A stretch of 64,000 nt of DNA from Pseudomonas reidholzensis (GTDB lineage: Bacteria > Pseudomonadota > Gammaproteobacteria > Pseudomonadales > Pseudomonadaceae): the NCBI RefSeq assembly GCF_900536025.1, contig NZ_UNOZ01000008.1:1-64000 (forward strand). The letters run 5' to 3'. The translations under genes and the position numbers were made by a program. The notes beneath the pieces were generated by a model. The model was not told the DNA's origin. It did no database searches and saw nothing but the letters and a program-made list of their open reading frames with translations. Below are positions 18,036 to 26,420 of the stretch, in pieces; positions within the stretch are counted from its first letter, which is position 1, and every line of letters begins with the position of its first letter.

Positions 18036-18071
18036 GCAACATTTATGTTGCTAGGGCAACATAAATGTTGC
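18036..18071. promoter_or_regulatory. Twin palindromic operator of hicAB
   Basis: GCAACATTTATGTTGC (18036-18051) and GCAACATAAATGTTGC (18056-18071) are reverse complements of each other. Each is nearly palindromic, and their starts are exactly 20 bases apart, about two helical turns. They end 21 bases before hicA and are the obvious binding sites for the HicB helix-turn-helix. Confidence 0.8.
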
Positions 18072-18092
18072 ACATTGAACTCGAAGGCCCAC

Positions 18093-18275
18093 ATGAAATA
18101 CAGCGAATTCCGCCGGTGGCTGCGTCTTCGGGGGGCTACATTCCTGCCCGCGAAGGGGAGCCATTTCAAAGTGTACCTTGGCAACCGCCAAACGATTTTT
18201 CCAGATCATGGTGCCAAGGAGATAGGTGAGGGTCTCAGGAGAAAAATCATCAAGGACTTGGGATTGAGTGAGTGA
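18093..18275 (+). CDS. hicA: HicA toxin, mRNA interferase
   Basis: The 60-residue protein has the double-stranded-RNA-binding-like HicA fold. The line RWLRLRGATFLPAKGSHFKV contains the conserved histidine in KGSH that is needed for RNA cleavage, and IFPDHGAKEIGEGLRRKIIK is typical of the C-terminus. HicA cleaves mRNA and blocks translation until bound by HicB. The ATG at 18093 gives family length. It is followed 22 bases later by hicB and preceded by twin operators. Confidence 0.95.
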   Translation: MKYSEFRRWLRLRGATFLPAKGSHFKVYLGNRQTIFPDHGAKEIGEGLRRKIIKDLGLSE

Positions 18276-18297
18276 ACAACAGACTGGAGATGATCTG

Positions 18298-18723
18298 ATG
18301 ATCTTTGAGTACCCAGTGATCGTACATCAGGAGAACGGCAGCGTTTGGGTCAGCAGTCCGGATGTCCCGGAAATGGCCAGTGCCGGGGACACTGCTGAGG
18401 AAGCTCTGTTCGACGCCGTAGATGCCTTGGAATCGGCGCTTTCGCTTTATGTCGATCAGAAGATCGCAATTCCATTGCCCACTTCTGCTGCCGATGGGCA
18501 GGCTGTCGTCCGGCTTCCCGCATTGACGGCCGCCAAAGCGGCCCTGTGGAACACCATGCTGGCGCAAAGGGTGAGCAAGACCGAGATGGCTCGCCGTCTG
18601 GGTGTTAATCGCCCTCAGGTTGACCGTTTGGTGGATCTGCTGCACCGATCCAAAATCGAACAGGTAGAGCATGCGCTGCAGGTGCTCGGGCAACGCATTG
18701 CGCTTGCGGTGGTTGCAGCCTGA
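18298..18723 (+). CDS. hicB: HicB antitoxin with C-terminal helix-turn-helix
   Basis: The 141-residue antitoxin has an N-terminal degenerate RNase-H-like HicB domain (YPVIVHQENGSVWVSSPDVP, about 5-24). Its C-terminal HTH (VSKTEMARRLGVNRPQVDRL, about 93-112) makes it both the toxin neutraliser and the operon repressor. The internal ATG after GATCTG (18298) is preferred over an upstream start lacking a ribosome site. It is the likely binder of the palindromes at 18036-18071. Confidence 0.94.
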   Translation: MIFEYPVIVHQENGSVWVSSPDVPEMASAGDTAEEALFDAVDALESALSLYVDQKIAIPLPTSAADGQAVVRLPALTAAKAALWNTMLAQRVSKTEMARRLGVNRPQVDRLVDLLHRSKIEQVEHALQVLGQRIALAVVAA

Positions 18724-18728
18724 GCATG

Positions 18729-18756
18729 AAAAAGCCGCCAAATTTGGCGGCTTTTT
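18729..18756. terminator. Perfect-palindrome bidirectional terminator
   Basis: The 28-base perfect palindrome has half AAAAAGCCGCCAAA. It carries A- and T-runs on both sides and ends hicAB from the left and the acylase gene from the right. Confidence 0.93.
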
Positions 18757-18772
18757 CATTCAGGGCGGCAAG

Positions 18773-21211
18773 TTACTTGCCCGGCACCAAGGTCAGCCGC
18801 TGAGTGCCATACGCCCGGGCGAAGTTCTGCGGTTGCACCGGCAGGCTCATGAAGCGCCCCTTGAACCAGGCATCCAGGCCGTCGCCGTAATGACGGCTGG
18901 CCGGGTTGCCGGACTGGCCGCTGCTGGTCAGCAGCTGCAGCGGTTCGGCCTGGCCGAAGTCGACGATCATCCGCGCCGAAGCTGGCAGGCGCGTATCGAA
19001 GTTGCTGCCCCAGGCGTAAGGCGTCATGGCCAGGGTGCTGAAGTCGCCGCCGGCCGCTAGCGGTGCGCGGCTCAGCGCGTCGCCCAGGCCGTAGTAGTTT
19101 GCGGCTGGCCAACGGTACTGGTGCAGTTTGCCCCACTGCCAGGCGCGGCGATCAGCCCCCAGCTGGGCGGTACCGGTGTCGATGGCGCCCGCCAGGCTGC
19201 GGGCCAGGATTGCCGGCTTGTCTTCTTTCTGCGGGGTCGTGCGGTCGTCCCAGAACGGGCTGTCTTCACGCCCCAACAGATGATCGGCCTGGGCCGAATA
19301 GGACAGCTGGGCGTCGCCGACAAAGGCCTGCCAGGCCGGGCTGGACTCGGGGCCGAGGTCGTCAAGGAAGGTCTGCCGGGCGAATTCCTGGAGGAACAGC
19401 TGATACAGCGCGGCATCCGCCGACACCGTGCTCAAGCGGCCGTCGAAGGCCTTGAGCCGGGTCAGGGCCTCACGGGCCTTGTCGCGCTGGGCCGCGGGCA
19501 GGGCGTCGATCGCCTGCTTGAGCGGTTGGGCCATGCCCGGGGCGTCGAACATCTGCTTGAGCTTGTCGGCCAGCAAGGTGGTCTGGTCGTTCTGCAGGGC
19601 CATCAGGCTGCGGCCGTCGTGGCGGCCGTTGCCGGCCAGCTGGGCCAGGCGCTCGGCACGCTCGGGGTAGTACCAGCTGTTCGACAGCTGCATGCCGTAA
19701 CCCTTGGCCAGGCTGCGCTGGTTGGCGTGGCCGAGCCAGCCGGCGGGCGGGTCCTGGTCGTACGGGTGGAGCATCGGGTCGGCGAAACCGTCCCAGTCAT
19801 AACGCCCCTCCCAGCCCGGCGACGGCAACAGGCCCTGGCCTTCGCGGCGGTTGGGGTAGCGGCCGCTGACCTGCCAGCCGATGTGCTCGGGTTCGGCAAA
19901 GACGAAGTTCAGCGCCGCGGCGCCGACCTCGCGGGTACTGTCGAAAGCGCGCTCGACGTTGGCTGCGCGGGTCAGGTCGAACAGCGCGTCGAGGCTGCGA
20001 TCACCCTTGAGCTGCGGCAGGCTCAGGGCCAAGCCGAGGCCGTTGCTGCCCGGCTGGCCGAGCAGGGTGCCGTGGCGGGTGTCGTACATGACTTCGCGCA
20101 GCGGCCGCTGACCGCGGGCCAGGAAGGTTTCGTTGCGCGCCCGCGCCGGCTGCCACTTGCCGTCGGCCAGGTAGGTCACCTGGTTGCCCTGGCGGCGCAC
20201 CTGCTCCAGGAACAGGTCCTGATTGTCGGCCATGACCGCGCTGCTGCTCCAGGCCAACTTGCCGTTGTAGCCGCCCAGCAGGATCGGCAGGCCGGGCAAC
20301 GACAGGCCGGCGACCTGGTACTTGCCGGTGTGGATCTGCACCGGGCTGAGCGCCCAGGCGGCGCGGCTGTCGCTGGCCAGCAGGCTCTTGGCACTGCGGC
20401 TGCGCTGCGGGCCCAGGGCGACGTTGGCCGAGCCCGGGCTGCCGAGCAGGCCAAGGTCGGCGAGCTTCTGGCTGGCGCTGGCGAGGGCCGGCAACCCCGG
20501 CAATTGGCGGGCCAGGTCGAGCCCTTTGAGTTTGTCGATTTCGGCTTCGGCCAACGGCTCGTCGGGGGCGATCGGCAGCAGCCAGGTGAGCTTGTCGCTG
20601 CCGACTTTTTGCGCCAGGGTCAGCGCCGCCAGCTCTTCCTGCAGGTTGACCGACTGGCTGAAGGCATACAGGCTGAACACCAGCGCCGAGTCCTCGGGCT
20701 TCCAGTATTCCGGGCGATAGCCACTGCGGGCGAGCTCACCCGGCAGCTTGTCGCGGAAACGGAACAGGTAGGCGTTGACCCCGCGTGCGTACACCTCGAA
20801 GAAGCGCTTGAGGCGTGGCGAGGCGTCGGCGTACAGCTGGCCGGCGCTCTGCTTGAGGTTGGCCGCACGCATCAAACGGTCGATATCCAGCGCTTCCGGG
20901 CCGGCCATCTCGGCCAGGCGGCCCTGGGCCAGCAGGCGCATGGCGACCATCTGCTCGATCCGATCACCGGCGTGCACATAGCCCAGGCTGAACAGCGCAT
21001 CGTGGAAGTTGCTGCTCTCGATCAGCGGCGCGCCCATGGCGTTGCGCCGCACCGAAACGTTCTGCGCCAAACCCTTGAGCGGTTGCACGCCCGTGGTCGG
21101 TGGCACGCTGTCCTGATAGCCGCCCATCTGGCAGCCGCCGAGACCGAGCAGGCCGAACACGGCCAGGGTAACGAGGCGGGGACGGAAGGGAGGAAACACG
21201 GGGGCGGCCAT
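18773..21211 (-). CDS. Penicillin acylase-family N-terminal nucleophile hydrolase, lipoprotein
   Basis: The 812-residue precursor belongs to the Ntn-hydrolase family that includes penicillin G acylase and the AHL acylases PvdQ/QuiP. A lipobox (LGLGGC, cysteine near 27) follows a hydrophobic signal. The alpha chain runs to about residue 270, where the autocatalytic serine is expected in [12 protein letters not shown]. Beta-chain hallmarks include [21 protein letters not shown]. The length and layout resemble QuiP, so quorum-signal acylation is possible but unproven. The ATG at 21211 has an AGGAG site. Confidence 0.85.
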   Translation of the reverse strand: MAAPVFPPFRPRLVTLAVFGLLGLGGCQMGGYQDSVPPTTGVQPLKGLAQNVSVRRNAMGAPLIESSNFHDALFSLGYVHAGDRIEQMVAMRLLAQGRLAEMAGPEALDIDRLMRAANLKQSAGQLYADASPRLKRFFEVYARGVNAYLFRFRDKLPGELARSGYRPEYWKPEDSALVFSLYAFSQSVNLQEELAALTLAQKVGSDKLTWLLPIAPDEPLAEAEIDKLKGLDLARQLPGLPALASASQKLADLGLLGSPGSANVALGPQRSRSAKSLLASDSRAAWALSPVQIHTGKYQVAGLSLPGLPILLGGYNGKLAWSSSAVMADNQDLFLEQVRRQGNQVTYLADGKWQPARARNETFLARGQRPLREVMYDTRHGTLLGQPGSNGLGLALSLPQLKGDRSLDALFDLTRAANVERAFDSTREVGAAALNFVFAEPEHIGWQVSGRYPNRREGQGLLPSPGWEGRYDWDGFADPMLHPYDQDPPAGWLGHANQRSLAKGYGMQLSNSWYYPERAERLAQLAGNGRHDGRSLMALQNDQTTLLADKLKQMFDAPGMAQPLKQAIDALPAAQRDKAREALTRLKAFDGRLSTVSADAALYQLFLQEFARQTFLDDLGPESSPAWQAFVGDAQLSYSAQADHLLGREDSPFWDDRTTPQKEDKPAILARSLAGAIDTGTAQLGADRRAWQWGKLHQYRWPAANYYGLGDALSRAPLAAGGDFSTLAMTPYAWGSNFDTRLPASARMIVDFGQAEPLQLLTSSGQSGNPASRHYGDGLDAWFKGRFMSLPVQPQNFARAYGTQRLTLVPGK

Positions 21212-21346
21212 GACTAGGCTCCTGCAAGGCGTGGCGGGGTTCGAAAGGCGCTAAGGTAGTGAGCGTGCGGGCGCCGTGCAAGGTGCTGCGAGGCTTTATT
21301 TACGTGGGGCTGCCGAGTGGTCGTCGGTCATTGGAGGGCGCTGCGG

Positions 21347-21372
21347 CCATCCGCGGGGTTACCCGCGAATGG
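21347..21372. terminator. REP-like hairpin after the SEC-C gene
   Basis: CCATCCGCGGG (21347-21357) pairs with CCCGCGAATGG (21362-21372) with one mismatch and a GTTA loop. It lies just after the stop of the minus-strand SEC-C gene and has no T-run. Confidence 0.5.
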
Positions 21373-21393
21373 CACGGCACGGTGCTGGGCCGA

Positions 21394-21600
21394 TCAGGCG
21401 CCGTGGCACTTCTTGTACTTCTTGTCGCTGCCGCACGGGCACGGGTCGTTGCGGCCAACGTCCTTCAGGGCGTTGCGCACCGGTTCCTGGTGGCCGTGGT
21501 TGCAGTGCGGGCCGTGCACATGGCCGTGATCGTGATCGTGCTGATGATGATCGTGATCGTGGTTGCAGTCTGGGCCATGGACATGGGGTTGTTGGGTCAT
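21394..21600 (-). CDS. Small SEC-C zinc-motif protein with histidine-rich N-terminus
   Basis: The 68-residue protein has two parts. Residues 1-37 are dominated by His, Asp and Cys ([17 protein letters not shown] is representative). The last 25 residues form a SEC-C zinc motif, [19 protein letters not shown], as at the SecA C-terminus. It probably binds zinc or other metals and may contact ribosomes or SecB, as SEC-C motifs do elsewhere. It is the last gene of a four-gene minus operon, six bases after the LEA-like gene. The ribosome site is CCGGAG. Confidence 0.85.
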   Translation of the reverse strand: MTQQPHVHGPDCNHDHDHHQHDHDHGHVHGPHCNHGHQEPVRNALKDVGRNDPCPCGSDKKYKKCHGA

Positions 21601-21606
21601 TGCGGG

Positions 21607-22080
21607 TTACTCCGGTATGAAATCGCCGGGCATTATCTCACCACTGCGCGACAAGTGCAGGCTCTGAAAGATAACCAGCCCGGTGTTCAGCTCGGCGTCC
21701 AGCCGATACTGCAGCGGCTGCTTGCTCTTGAGCAGCTTGGCCAGGGGTTTCAGGTGGGCCCAGAGGTTGGTCCGCGCGGTGATCTTGAAGGTCCGCTGCT
21801 GATGCCCGCCGACGCTGCGCCAGAGGCTCGCCTGGTCATCGACCAGCAGCAGGTCGTTGAGCCGCACCGCGTACGCCAGGTTGCGGATGAACAGCCGGCT
21901 GTCGTTGGGGTTGTCGACCCGCAGGTGGAGCACGAACTCCTGCTGGTGCAGGCGCGCCTTGACCGTTTCGACCTTGACCAGGTGCACCTGCGGCTCGCGC
22001 CAGGCTTCACCGCCCCAGCTGACACAGCCCGCCAGCAACAGCATGACACTGGCGAGAAGCAGGCGGGCCAGGGCGTTCAT
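21607..22080 (-). CDS. LEA14-like (water-stress/hypersensitive-response domain) lipoprotein
   Basis: The 157-residue product has a lipoprotein signal (LLLASVMLLLAGC, cysteine 19) and then a single beta-sandwich of the LEA type 2 kind, seen in LRVDNPNDSRLFIRNLAYAV and the strand pattern that follows. Such domains are structural; in Pseudomonas they occur as conserved outer-membrane lipoproteins of unknown role. It follows the YchJ-like gene by two bases. Confidence 0.8.
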   Translation of the reverse strand: MNALARLLLASVMLLLAGCVSWGGEAWREPQVHLVKVETVKARLHQQEFVLHLRVDNPNDSRLFIRNLAYAVRLNDLLLVDDQASLWRSVGGHQQRTFKITARTNLWAHLKPLAKLLKSKQPLQYRLDAELNTGLVIFQSLHLSRSGEIMPGDFIPE

Positions 22081-22082
22081 GC

Positions 22083-22559
22083 TCAGCTACCGACGTAACT
22101 GGAGCAGCATTTCTTGAATTTCTGCCCGCTGGCGCAAGGGCAGGGGTCGTTGCGCGTGGCCTTGAGGGCCACGGTCGGGTCGATGAAGTACCAGCGCCCC
22201 TCGCGTTGGACAAAGGCCGAGCGTTCGCGATGGGCGTGCTCGCCTTGCGCGTCGTGCCAGCGCGCTATAAAGGTGACGAAGGCATGTTCGGGCTGGCCGC
22301 CGAACACCTCGGCGCTCTCCACTTCGAGGCCAAGCCAGGTGCTCTGCGCGCTCCAGCTGGCCATGGCGGCGCGGTCCAGGCCGGCTTGCTGGGCCGGCAG
22401 GGTGGTGCTCGCCAGGTAATCCATCAGCCCCAGCACGTAGGCGCTGTAGCGCGAGCGCATCAGTGCCTGGGCATCGGGCGCCGGGGTGCCCGCGTGATAA
22501 TGCCCGCAGCAGGCGTCGAGCAGGTTGCCGCTGCCACACGGGCAGACCGAGACACTCAT
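22083..22559 (-). CDS. YchJ-family protein with two SEC-C motifs
   Basis: The 158-residue protein begins and ends with SEC-C zinc motifs ([18 protein letters not shown] and [17 protein letters not shown]) around an NTF2-like YchJ middle domain with the signature [18 protein letters not shown] (about 34-51). The family is conserved but has no established biochemical role. It is encoded between a DUF6231-like gene (gap four bases) and a LEA-like lipoprotein gene. A second SEC-C protein lies further down the same operon. Confidence 0.9.
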   Translation of the reverse strand: MSVSVCPCGSGNLLDACCGHYHAGTPAPDAQALMRSRYSAYVLGLMDYLASTTLPAQQAGLDRAAMASWSAQSTWLGLEVESAEVFGGQPEHAFVTFIARWHDAQGEHAHRERSAFVQREGRWYFIDPTVALKATRNDPCPCASGQKFKKCCSSYVGS

Positions 22560-22563
22560 CAGA

Positions 22564-23058
22564 TCACCACCAGTACTTGCCGAAGTTTTCAGGGTTGGCC
22601 CAGAAGCGGGCGTTGAGCCAGTCCGGGACCTGCTTGTAGTCATGTAGATCATAGGTGAACAGGCTCAGGACCTGCGCGTCACGACGAAACTTCTCGCTGG
22701 CCGACATCGCCAGGGAGAAGAAGTCGGTGTCCTGCCAGCCGCAGGCGCCAAGGTCGGCCAGCACCGCCACGCGACTGGCGTTGAGGTTGCGGATACCGCC
22801 GAGCAGTTCCAGGCCGGTGCGCTTGGGCAGGTGCTCCAGGCAGTCGACCAGCACCGCCAGGTCGTAACGCTGGGCGGCGATCGCAGCCGGCAGCGCGCCG
22901 GGTGCGGCGACCTCGAGGCTCACCTCGGGGTGCGCCAGGGCAAAGGCCTCCAGGGCCGGGAAACGCGAGCCGACCAGCAGCAGGCGCTGCGGCGTGAAGC
23001 GCTCCAGCAGAGCCGCCAGGGCTTGCTGCGGAGTACGTTGGGAAAAACCGTCGGTCAT
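22564..23058 (-). CDS. DUF6231-like conserved hypothetical protein
   Basis: The 164-residue soluble protein has a Rossmann-like pattern ([40 protein letters not shown]) that resembles degenerate methyltransferase folds, and ends in an aromatic segment [12 protein letters not shown]. The DUF name is from memory and moderately sure. The second of two ATGs (23058) has better spacing from GAGGA. It heads the operon that continues with the YchJ-like gene. Confidence 0.7.
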   Translation of the reverse strand: MTDGFSQRTPQQALAALLERFTPQRLLLVGSRFPALEAFALAHPEVSLEVAAPGALPAAIAAQRYDLAVLVDCLEHLPKRTGLELLGGIRNLNASRVAVLADLGACGWQDTDFFSLAMSASEKFRRDAQVLSLFTYDLHDYKQVPDWLNARFWANPENFGKYWW

Positions 23059-23217
23059 TGCCATTCCTCGTTCAGGGTCTCCAAGACTAGCGGTCCTCGG
23101 CGCGCGGGCAAAGGGTTACGAGGCCGCCGTGTGGCTTATCGCTGGCAGAGCGGTAATGTGCGGTCTTTACTCCCAGAGATCGGCCTGGTGCCGATTCCCC
23201 CTAGGAGATGCTACAAA

Positions 23218-23910
23218 ATGAGCATAGTTCGCACAGCGATACCCCTGGTTCTGCTCACCAGTGTGTTGACTGGTTGTGCAGGTTTGCAAAAGACCGACTG
23301 GCCGAAGTGTGCTGCCGTCGGGGGTGTGGGCGGCGCCGCCCTGGGCGCCATCGAGAGCTCCGCCTGGGCTGGCTGGGGCGCCTTGCTCGGCGGCGGCCTG
23401 GCCGCTGGCTACTGCTGGGCCCACGGTGACGGCGACGAAGACGGCGATGGTGTGCCAGACAGCCGCGACAAGTGCCCGGGCACGCCGCGCGGGGTGCAGG
23501 TCGACGCCAATGGCTGCCCACCCGAGCCGGTTGCCGTGGTCGAGGAAGTGGTGGTGGTAAAAGAAGAAGTCATCGTCATCCGCGATGTCCACTTCGAGTT
23601 CGACTCGGCACGCCTGACGGCCGCCGACAAAGAGCGCCTGAACACCATCGCCACCCGCCTCAAGCAGGAAGCGGCGAGCGCGCGCCTGAGCGTCACCGGC
23701 CACACCGACAGCGTCGGCTCCGACAGCTACAACCAGAAACTGTCTGACCGCCGTGCCCATTCGGTGACGGACTACCTGGTCGACAGCGGCGTGCCGCGCA
23801 GCAGCTTCATCTCGGTGGTCGGCGCGGGCGAAACGCAACCGGTCGCAGACAACGCCACCGCCGATGGGCGCGCCATGAACCGTCGCACGGAGATCAAGAT
23901 CCAGCGTTGA
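23218..23910 (+). CDS. OmpA-family lipoprotein with glycine zipper and TSP3 repeat
   Basis: The 230-residue lipoprotein has a lipobox LTSVLTGC (cysteine near 20), a glycine-zipper hydrophobic stretch (GGVGGAALGAIESSAWAGWG), a calcium-type TSP3 segment (DGDEDGDGVPDSRDKCPG, about 80-97) and a C-terminal OmpA peptidoglycan-binding domain (HFEFDSARLT to NRRTEIKIQR), including NQKLSDRRAHSVTDYL. It should tether the outer membrane to the wall. The ATG at 23218 has an AGGAG site. A paralogue of the same layout follows directly. Confidence 0.93.
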   Translation: MSIVRTAIPLVLLTSVLTGCAGLQKTDWPKCAAVGGVGGAALGAIESSAWAGWGALLGGGLAAGYCWAHGDGDEDGDGVPDSRDKCPGTPRGVQVDANGCPPEPVAVVEEVVVVKEEVIVIRDVHFEFDSARLTAADKERLNTIATRLKQEAASARLSVTGHTDSVGSDSYNQKLSDRRAHSVTDYLVDSGVPRSSFISVVGAGETQPVADNATADGRAMNRRTEIKIQR

Positions 23911-23999
23911 CGGCGGGCGCCCGCGCCTTGAGAAGTGGCGCGGGCGCGTCTTTACTCCTGTGGGACCGGTAGCGGCCGGTGACACAGGAGCATCCAACC

Positions 24000-24722
24000 A
24001 TGCGAGTTTTGTCGAAGGCGGCCTTGCCGTTGCTGTTGCTGTCGGGCCTGCTCACAGGCTGCGCCACCCACAGCGATGGCAGCGCGCCCCTCAATCAAAG
24101 GACCTGGCCCTTCTGCAGCCTGCTCGGTGGGCTGGCAGGCGGGGGCCTGGGCGCCATCGAGAGTTCCAGCTGGGCCACCGGGCTTGGCGCAGCGGGGGCG
24201 ATCGCCGGCGGCCTGATCTGCTATGCCCAGGATGGCGACGAGGATGGCGATGGCGTCTTCGACCGCCGCGACCGCTGCCCGGATACCCCTGCCGGGACCG
24301 CCGTCGACCACATGGGGTGCGCGCTGCCGCAGTACCCGCCCTCGGCGCCACGGGCCGAGACGTCGGTGGCCAAGTCCGAAGTGATCACCCTGGATGACCA
24401 GGGCCAAGTGCTGTTCGCCTTTGATTCGGCCGAGCTCATGCCTGCCGCCCAGCAGCGTCTGCGCGAGCTGCTGCCCAAGCTCGACAATCCCAACGTGGCG
24501 ACGATCAAGGTGATTGGCCATACCGATGGCGTCGGCAGCGACAGCTACAACCAGGGCTTGTCCGAACGGCGCGCCGCGAGTGTCGCCGAATACCTCATCA
24601 GCCAGGGCCTGGCGCCCGACAAGGTGACCAGCCAGGGCCGTGGCAAAAGCGAGCCGGTGGCTGACAACGACACCGACGAAGGCCGCGCACTCAACCGGCG
24701 GGTGGAACTGCACCTGAACTGA
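24000..24722 (+). CDS. OmpA-family lipoprotein, tandem paralogue
   Basis: The 240-residue product repeats the architecture of its neighbour: lipobox LLSGLLTGC (cysteine near 21), the shared GLGAIESSSWATG zipper segment, the TSP3 repeat DGDEDGDGVFDRRDRCPD, and an OmpA domain with HTDGVGSDSYNQGLSERRAA. The strong similarity and 89-base spacing indicate a tandem duplication. A CAGGAG site precedes the ATG at 24000. Confidence 0.93.
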   Translation: MRVLSKAALPLLLLSGLLTGCATHSDGSAPLNQRTWPFCSLLGGLAGGGLGAIESSSWATGLGAAGAIAGGLICYAQDGDEDGDGVFDRRDRCPDTPAGTAVDHMGCALPQYPPSAPRAETSVAKSEVITLDDQGQVLFAFDSAELMPAAQQRLRELLPKLDNPNVATIKVIGHTDGVGSDSYNQGLSERRAASVAEYLISQGLAPDKVTSQGRGKSEPVADNDTDEGRALNRRVELHLN

Positions 24723-24820
24723 GCGGCCGCTGGTGCGAACCCCTGGCATGGGGTTACTGTGGGCGCAGCGGTCCGTTGCTTCGGGCCGCGGCGCCATGAC
24801 GACCAATCAGGGGGCGACGC

Positions 24821-25096
24821 ATGAAATTCATCCTGGGCCTGGGCAAGGCGCTGACGGTAGTGTTCTGGTGGGTGGTGCTGATCAATCTGTTCATCCCGCA
24901 GCCCCTACCGTTCAACCTGTTGATTAATGCGGCCGGGATCTTCCTGCTCGGCCTGCATGTGCTCGAGGTGCTGTTTTTCAATGCCAGCCTGCGTCAGCGC
25001 AGCCACCGATGGTTCGATCGGTTGCAGATTCTGTTGACCGGTATTTTTCATGTGATGTCCATTCCCAAGCCGCAGGAGACGCCGCGCCGTGCGTAA
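24821..25096 (+). CDS. DUF1145-family small membrane protein
   Basis: The 91-residue protein has two to three membrane helices (about 5-22, 28-50 and a weaker one near 65-82) and a short basic tail. Its KFILGLGKALTVVFWWVVL and GLHVLEVLFFN are typical of DUF1145/YhhL proteins, which have no known function. Its last codons overlap the start of the collagen-like gene by eight bases, so the two form an operon. Confidence 0.8.
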   Translation: MKFILGLGKALTVVFWWVVLINLFIPQPLPFNLLINAAGIFLLGLHVLEVLFFNASLRQRSHRWFDRLQILLTGIFHVMSIPKPQETPRRA

Positions 25097-25847
25097 ATTG
25101 ATGTTGCTGGTGGCATTCGCCAGCCCCCTGGTACAGGCCGAGAGCCTGGAAGTTGCCGCCCATTCGGTATTGCGCCTGGCGAACAAGGCCAACAGCGTGC
25201 ACTTGCAGCACCTGCAGGTGGCCGATTCGGCCACCTTGCTGCTGCCGGCTTCACTCACCTCGTTGAAGGTCGACCACCTGCAGCTCGGCCGCGATGCGCG
25301 GATCGCCGTGGCACCGGCGGACGCCCCCTTGAGCATCGAGGCGGGGACGGCGCGGTTCGCCGAGGGAAGTGAAATCACCGCCACCGGCGCGCCGGGCAGC
25401 TACGAACGCGCAGCCCGGCCTGGGCGCAACCTTGACGTGCAACTGCACGCCCTTGAGGCGGATCGCCTGGCGATCGATGCGCGCGGCGGTGCAGGCGGGC
25501 CGGGGTATGTCGGCCTCGATGGGGCCAATGGCAAGGCGGGCGGCTGCACCTGGGGCCAGGCCAGCCGCGGAGCCGACGGCGACAACGGCGGTAACGGCCG
25601 CGATGGCGCGGCGGGCGGGCGGATTCGTCTGGCGGTGCCGGCGGGCTTTGCCCAGGAGCGCATCGTGGTGCGCTTGGATGGCGGGGTGCCGGGTAAGCCA
25701 GGCGCGGCCGGTAAACCGGGCGCCGGTGGCGCCAGCAAGGGCTGCCTGGTGTACCGCACCGATGCCGGGGCCAAAGGCAAGCCCGGCGAGCCCGGTCAGC
25801 CAGGCTTGGCCGGGGCGGCTGGGGAGTTGATTCTACAGCGGCTCTGA
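25089..25847 (+). CDS. Exported collagen-like glycine-rich protein
   Basis: The 252-residue protein starts with a signal peptide (MRKLMLLVAFASPLVQA, GTG start at 25089 with an upstream GGAG). A beta-type region follows, and then from about residue 145 glycine-rich segments with irregular Gly-X-Y runs, such as GADGDNGGNGRDGAAGG and, near the end, GKPGAAGKPGAGG and GKPGEPGQPGLAGAAG. It may be a periplasmic or surface structural protein. The function is unknown. Two cysteines occur in the glycine-rich part. Confidence 0.75.
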   Translation: MRKLMLLVAFASPLVQAESLEVAAHSVLRLANKANSVHLQHLQVADSATLLLPASLTSLKVDHLQLGRDARIAVAPADAPLSIEAGTARFAEGSEITATGAPGSYERAARPGRNLDVQLHALEADRLAIDARGGAGGPGYVGLDGANGKAGGCTWGQASRGADGDNGGNGRDGAAGGRIRLAVPAGFAQERIVVRLDGGVPGKPGAAGKPGAGGASKGCLVYRTDAGAKGKPGEPGQPGLAGAAGELILQRL

Positions 25848-25858
25848 TCGGTCACGGG

Positions 25859-26323
25859 TCAGAGCAGAACGCGCGAGCTGGCCACGGCCACCACGGCCAG
25901 CCCGTGCAACAGATTAGCCCCGACCGTGCGCCGAATCCGCGCCAGCACCGCGGCGCCGGCGGCCCAGTCCTCGGCCTGCACCGCCGCGCGCAGCTCCGGC
26001 AGCATCAACGACTGCACGCGCATGAACAGCGCAAACATCACGATCCCGCCGCCGATCATCAGTTGCACATAGTGCGGGGCGGTCTCGAAGCCGCTGAAGC
26101 GCATATGCAACATGCCGATACCACTGATCGCCAATATCGCCACCGCCGCCCAGACCCAGGCAAAGAAGCGTCGGAATACTTCCACCCACAAGCGCAGCCG
26201 AGCGGGCCCTTCAAGGGCCGCAACCGTTGCCGGGCGCAGTATCAGCCAGGCGAAGAACATCCCCCCGACCCAGACCAGGGCGGCCAGAACATGCAATGTG
26301 TAGGGTAGGGCGAAGGCGAGCAT
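25859..26323 (-). CDS. CopD-like membrane protein
   Basis: The 154-residue protein has four membrane helices. The first contains LHVLAALVWVGGMFFAW, the CopD/DUF2269-like signature with a conserved histidine, and later histidines may bind heme or copper. I chose the ATG at 26323 because GGAG sits eight bases before it; the ATG four codons upstream has no site. Copper resistance is possible, but no cop partner genes are nearby. Confidence 0.75.
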   Translation of the reverse strand: MLAFALPYTLHVLAALVWVGGMFFAWLILRPATVAALEGPARLRLWVEVFRRFFAWVWAAVAILAISGIGMLHMRFSGFETAPHYVQLMIGGGIVMFALFMRVQSLMLPELRAAVQAEDWAAGAAVLARIRRTVGANLLHGLAVVAVASSRVLL

Positions 26324-26420
26324 CCGGATCTCCATGCGGCACAAAGGGCGATAGCGGGGTATGATAGCCGCGCATGCAAAACACTGAAAATATATCCAGC
26401 CCTTCGGGCGCCTGCAGACC

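Noticed and set aside
19121..21217. Open frame of 698 codons opposite the acylase gene
   Set aside because: Antisense shadow with repetitive composition and no motif.
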